From Nocardioides sp. W7 (GTDB lineage Bacteria; Actinomycetota; Actinomycetes; Propionibacteriales; Nocardioidaceae), in the NCBI RefSeq assembly GCF_022919075.1, contig NZ_CP095078.1:3596001-3660000 (forward strand): 64,000 bases of DNA. Reading direction: 5' to 3'. The translations under genes were made by a program, and so were the position numbers. The notes beneath the pieces were generated by a model. The model did no database searches. It saw only the letters and a program-made list of their open reading frames with translations, and was not told the origin of the DNA. Positions within the stretch are counted from its first letter, which is position 1. Each line of letters starts with the position of its first letter. Below, piece after piece: positions 62,522-64,000 of the stretch.

Positions 62522-63142
62522 TCAGTGGCCGGAGGCCTCGCGGAGCAGCTGCTCGAACGGGGTGGGCTCGGCGAGCTCGTCCTCGACGGTACGACGCCGC
62601 CTGGCCGCGCCGCTGGACTGCACCTTGCCGGCCAGGGTGGCCAGCTCGCCGGCGGCCCGCTCGACGCGGTCCTCGAGGCCGGTGTCGCCGAAGTCGTCGG
62701 TCGCGGCGAACACCCCGGTCGGCACGACGATCGCCCGCTGGTAGGCGAACAGCGGCCGCAGCGCGTGCTCGAGCACCAGCGAGTGCCGGGCGGTGCCGGC
62801 GGTCGCGGCGACCAGCACCGGCTTGCCCTCCAGCAGCCCCGGCTCAAGGACGTCGACGAACGTCTTGAACAGCCCGGAGTACGACGCCGAGAAGACCGGC
62901 GTCACCACGATCAGCCCGTCTGCCTCGCGGACCGCCTCGAGCGCCCGCGCCAGCTCCGGCGGTGCGAAGCCGGTCAGCAGGTGGTCGGTGAGCTGGTGCG
63001 CGAGGTCGCGCAGCTCGACGACGGTCAGCTCGGTCTCGTCGGCGCCGAGCGCCGCCGTCGTCGCGGCGGCCAGCCGGTCGGCCAGCAGCCGGGTCGACGA
63101 CGGGACGCTCAGCCCCGCGGAGACGACGACGATCCTGGTCAT
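62522..63142 (-). CDS. NAD(P)H-dependent FMN reductase (CE1759-type)
   Basis: A 206-residue flavodoxin-like reductase with RIVVVSAGLSVPSSTRLLAD as FMN phosphate loop, ADGLIVVTPVFSASYSGLFK as the second flavin motif, and PVLVAATAGTARHSLVLEHA. It should supply reduced FMN to the adjacent LLM monooxygenase. The ATG overlaps the monooxygenase stop as ATGA, so the pair is translationally coupled and expected to be made together. The tail (RRRRTVEDELAEPTPFEQLL) is typical of this subgroup. Confidence 0.9.
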   Translation of the reverse strand: MTRIVVVSAGLSVPSSTRLLADRLAAATTAALGADETELTVVELRDLAHQLTDHLLTGFAPPELARALEAVREADGLIVVTPVFSASYSGLFKTFVDVLEPGLLEGKPVLVAATAGTARHSLVLEHALRPLFAYQRAIVVPTGVFAATDDFGDTGLEDRVERAAGELATLAGKVQSSGAARRRRTVEDELAEPTPFEQLLREASGH

Positions 63143-64000
63143 GCGTCGACCTCCTCGGCCTGCTCCTCGGCGCGGTGGCCGGTGACGTCGTCCTGGGCGT
63201 GCACGGTGGCGTCCCGGGCGCCGCCCGCGGCGGCCACCAGGGAGGCGTGGGTCGGCGCATCCGGCACGTCGGCCGGCCGGCCCTCGGCGAACCCGGCCCG
63301 CATCGCCGGCAGGATCTCGCCGAGCAGGTCGAGCTGCTCCAGCACGGTCTTCAGCGGCAGTCCGGCGTGGTCGACGAGGAACAGCTGACGCTGGTAGTCG
63401 CCGACGTACTCCCGGAAGCCCAGGGTCCGCTCCAGCACCTGCTGGGGCGAGCCGACGGTCAGCGGGGTCGCCTCGGTGAAGTCCTCCAGCGACGGGCCGT
63501 GCCCGTAGACCGGCGCGTTGTCGAAGTACGGACGGAACTCGTTGACCGCGGCCTGGCTGTCCTTGCGCATGAAGAACTGCCCACCGAGTCCGACGATGGC
63601 CTGGTCGTACCGGCCGTGGCCGTAGTGCTCGAACCGGCGCCGGTAGAGGTCGACCATCTGCTTGCTGTGCGAGGCCGGCCAGAAGATGTGGTTGTGGAAG
63701 AACCCGTCACCGTAGTACGCCGCCTGCTCGGCGATCTCCGGGCTGCGGATCGAGCCGTGCCACACGAACGGCGCCACGCCGTCCAGCGGGCGCGGGGTGC
63801 TCGTGTAGCCCTGCAGCGGAGTGCGGAACTTGCCCTCCCAGTTGACGACGTCCTCGGTCCAGAGCCGGCGCAGCAGCGCGTAGTTCTCGACCGCCAGGTT
63901 GATCCCCTGCCGGATGTCCTTGCCGAACCACGGGTAGACCGGACCGGTGTTGCCGCGGCCCATCATCAGGTCGACGCGGCCGTCGGTGAGGTGCTGGATC
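63139..64000 (-). CDS. LLM-class flavin-dependent monooxygenase (CE1758-type), N-terminus beyond the window
   Basis: The C-terminal 287 codons of a luciferase-like monooxygenase; the frame is open to the window edge. It has LTDGRVDLMMGRGNTGPVYP, ENYALLRRLWTEDVVNWEGK, and VWHGSIRSPEIAEQAAYYGD, matching the actinobacterial CE1758 family that is paired with an FMN reductase. The last 30 residues are acidic and variable. Substrate unknown; the pair may degrade a small organic compound. Confidence 0.88.
   Translation of the reverse strand, partial: IQHLTDGRVDLMMGRGNTGPVYPWFGKDIRQGINLAVENYALLRRLWTEDVVNWEGKFRTPLQGYTSTPRPLDGVAPFVWHGSIRSPEIAEQAAYYGDGFFHNHIFWPASHSKQMVDLYRRRFEHYGHGRYDQAIVGLGGQFFMRKDSQAAVNEFRPYFDNAPVYGHGPSLEDFTEATPLTVGSPQQVLERTLGFREYVGDYQRQLFLVDHAGLPLKTVLEQLDLLGEILPAMRAGFAEGRPADVPDAPTHASLVAAAGGARDATVHAQDDVTGHRAEEQAEEVDA

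Overview
The window is 64 kb of very GC-rich, densely packed actinobacterial chromosome. A complete Pup-proteasome gene set, the mycothiol ligase gene mshC, many GTG starts and frequent 4-nt ATGA/GTGA stop-start overlaps point to Actinomycetota. Gene content and order look most like Nocardioides or another Nocardioidaceae; that assignment is inference from recalled gene order, not a search.

Region 1 (1-12.8 kb) is the Pup-proteasome locus, read mostly on the minus strand: mpa (ATPase), dop, pup (ending GGQ, so it needs Dop deamidation), prcB, prcA, pafA, an FKBP lipoprotein, pafB and the start of pafC. Two blocks interrupt it: an AbiEi/DUF559-type nuclease-like gene between prcA and pafA, and a plus-strand methyltransferase, YbaK-type deacylase and BenE transporter block between dop and mpa. 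Region 2 (12.8-34.5 kb) is mostly housekeeping: trmI, a site-2 protease, a RecB-like nuclease, a HAD hydrolase, a giant secreted phosphoesterase, metH, a PAC2 protein, mshC, DUF3090 and phosphomutase partners, corA, uppP, an aldo/keto reductase, an M20 peptidase and tRNA-Leu(GAG). Region 3 (34.7-44.5 kb) is dominated by an exact-looking tandem duplication of 4,095 bp carrying parts or all of a VWA protein, a secreted phospholipase-D-like protein and a GH3 glycosidase. Region 4 (44.4-64 kb) holds a DJ-1/PfpI protein, a BCCT transporter, guaB1, galK, DUF2252, YiaA/B, a histone-H1-like protein, two acyl-CoA dehydrogenases, def, a GNAT protein, a secreted metzincin protease, an SpoU methyltransferase, a siroheme/SUMT fusion, an RKIP-like protein and an FMN reductase/LLM monooxygenase pair.

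Three structural observations stand out. First, six copies of a fixed-length 62-63 bp element, two inverted 18-bp arms (TGCCGTTTGGTCACCAAC) around a variable 26-27 nt spacer, sit 5-28 nt behind stop codons. Decayed or single-arm copies lie at two further places, and all are in the first 33 kb. Second, the tandem duplication has a 3-bp junction microhomology and creates an 882-codon in-frame GH3::VWA chimera. Third, a 32-bp remnant of the HAD gene start lies beyond the far end of the phosphoesterase gene, suggesting that gene was inserted at the HAD start. Other regulatory signals are a perfect TGTAACTC-G-GAGTTACA palindrome in front of the acyl-CoA dehydrogenase operon, a LacI-like AGCGCT palindrome before the GH3 gene, and several strong hairpin terminators at convergent gene ends.
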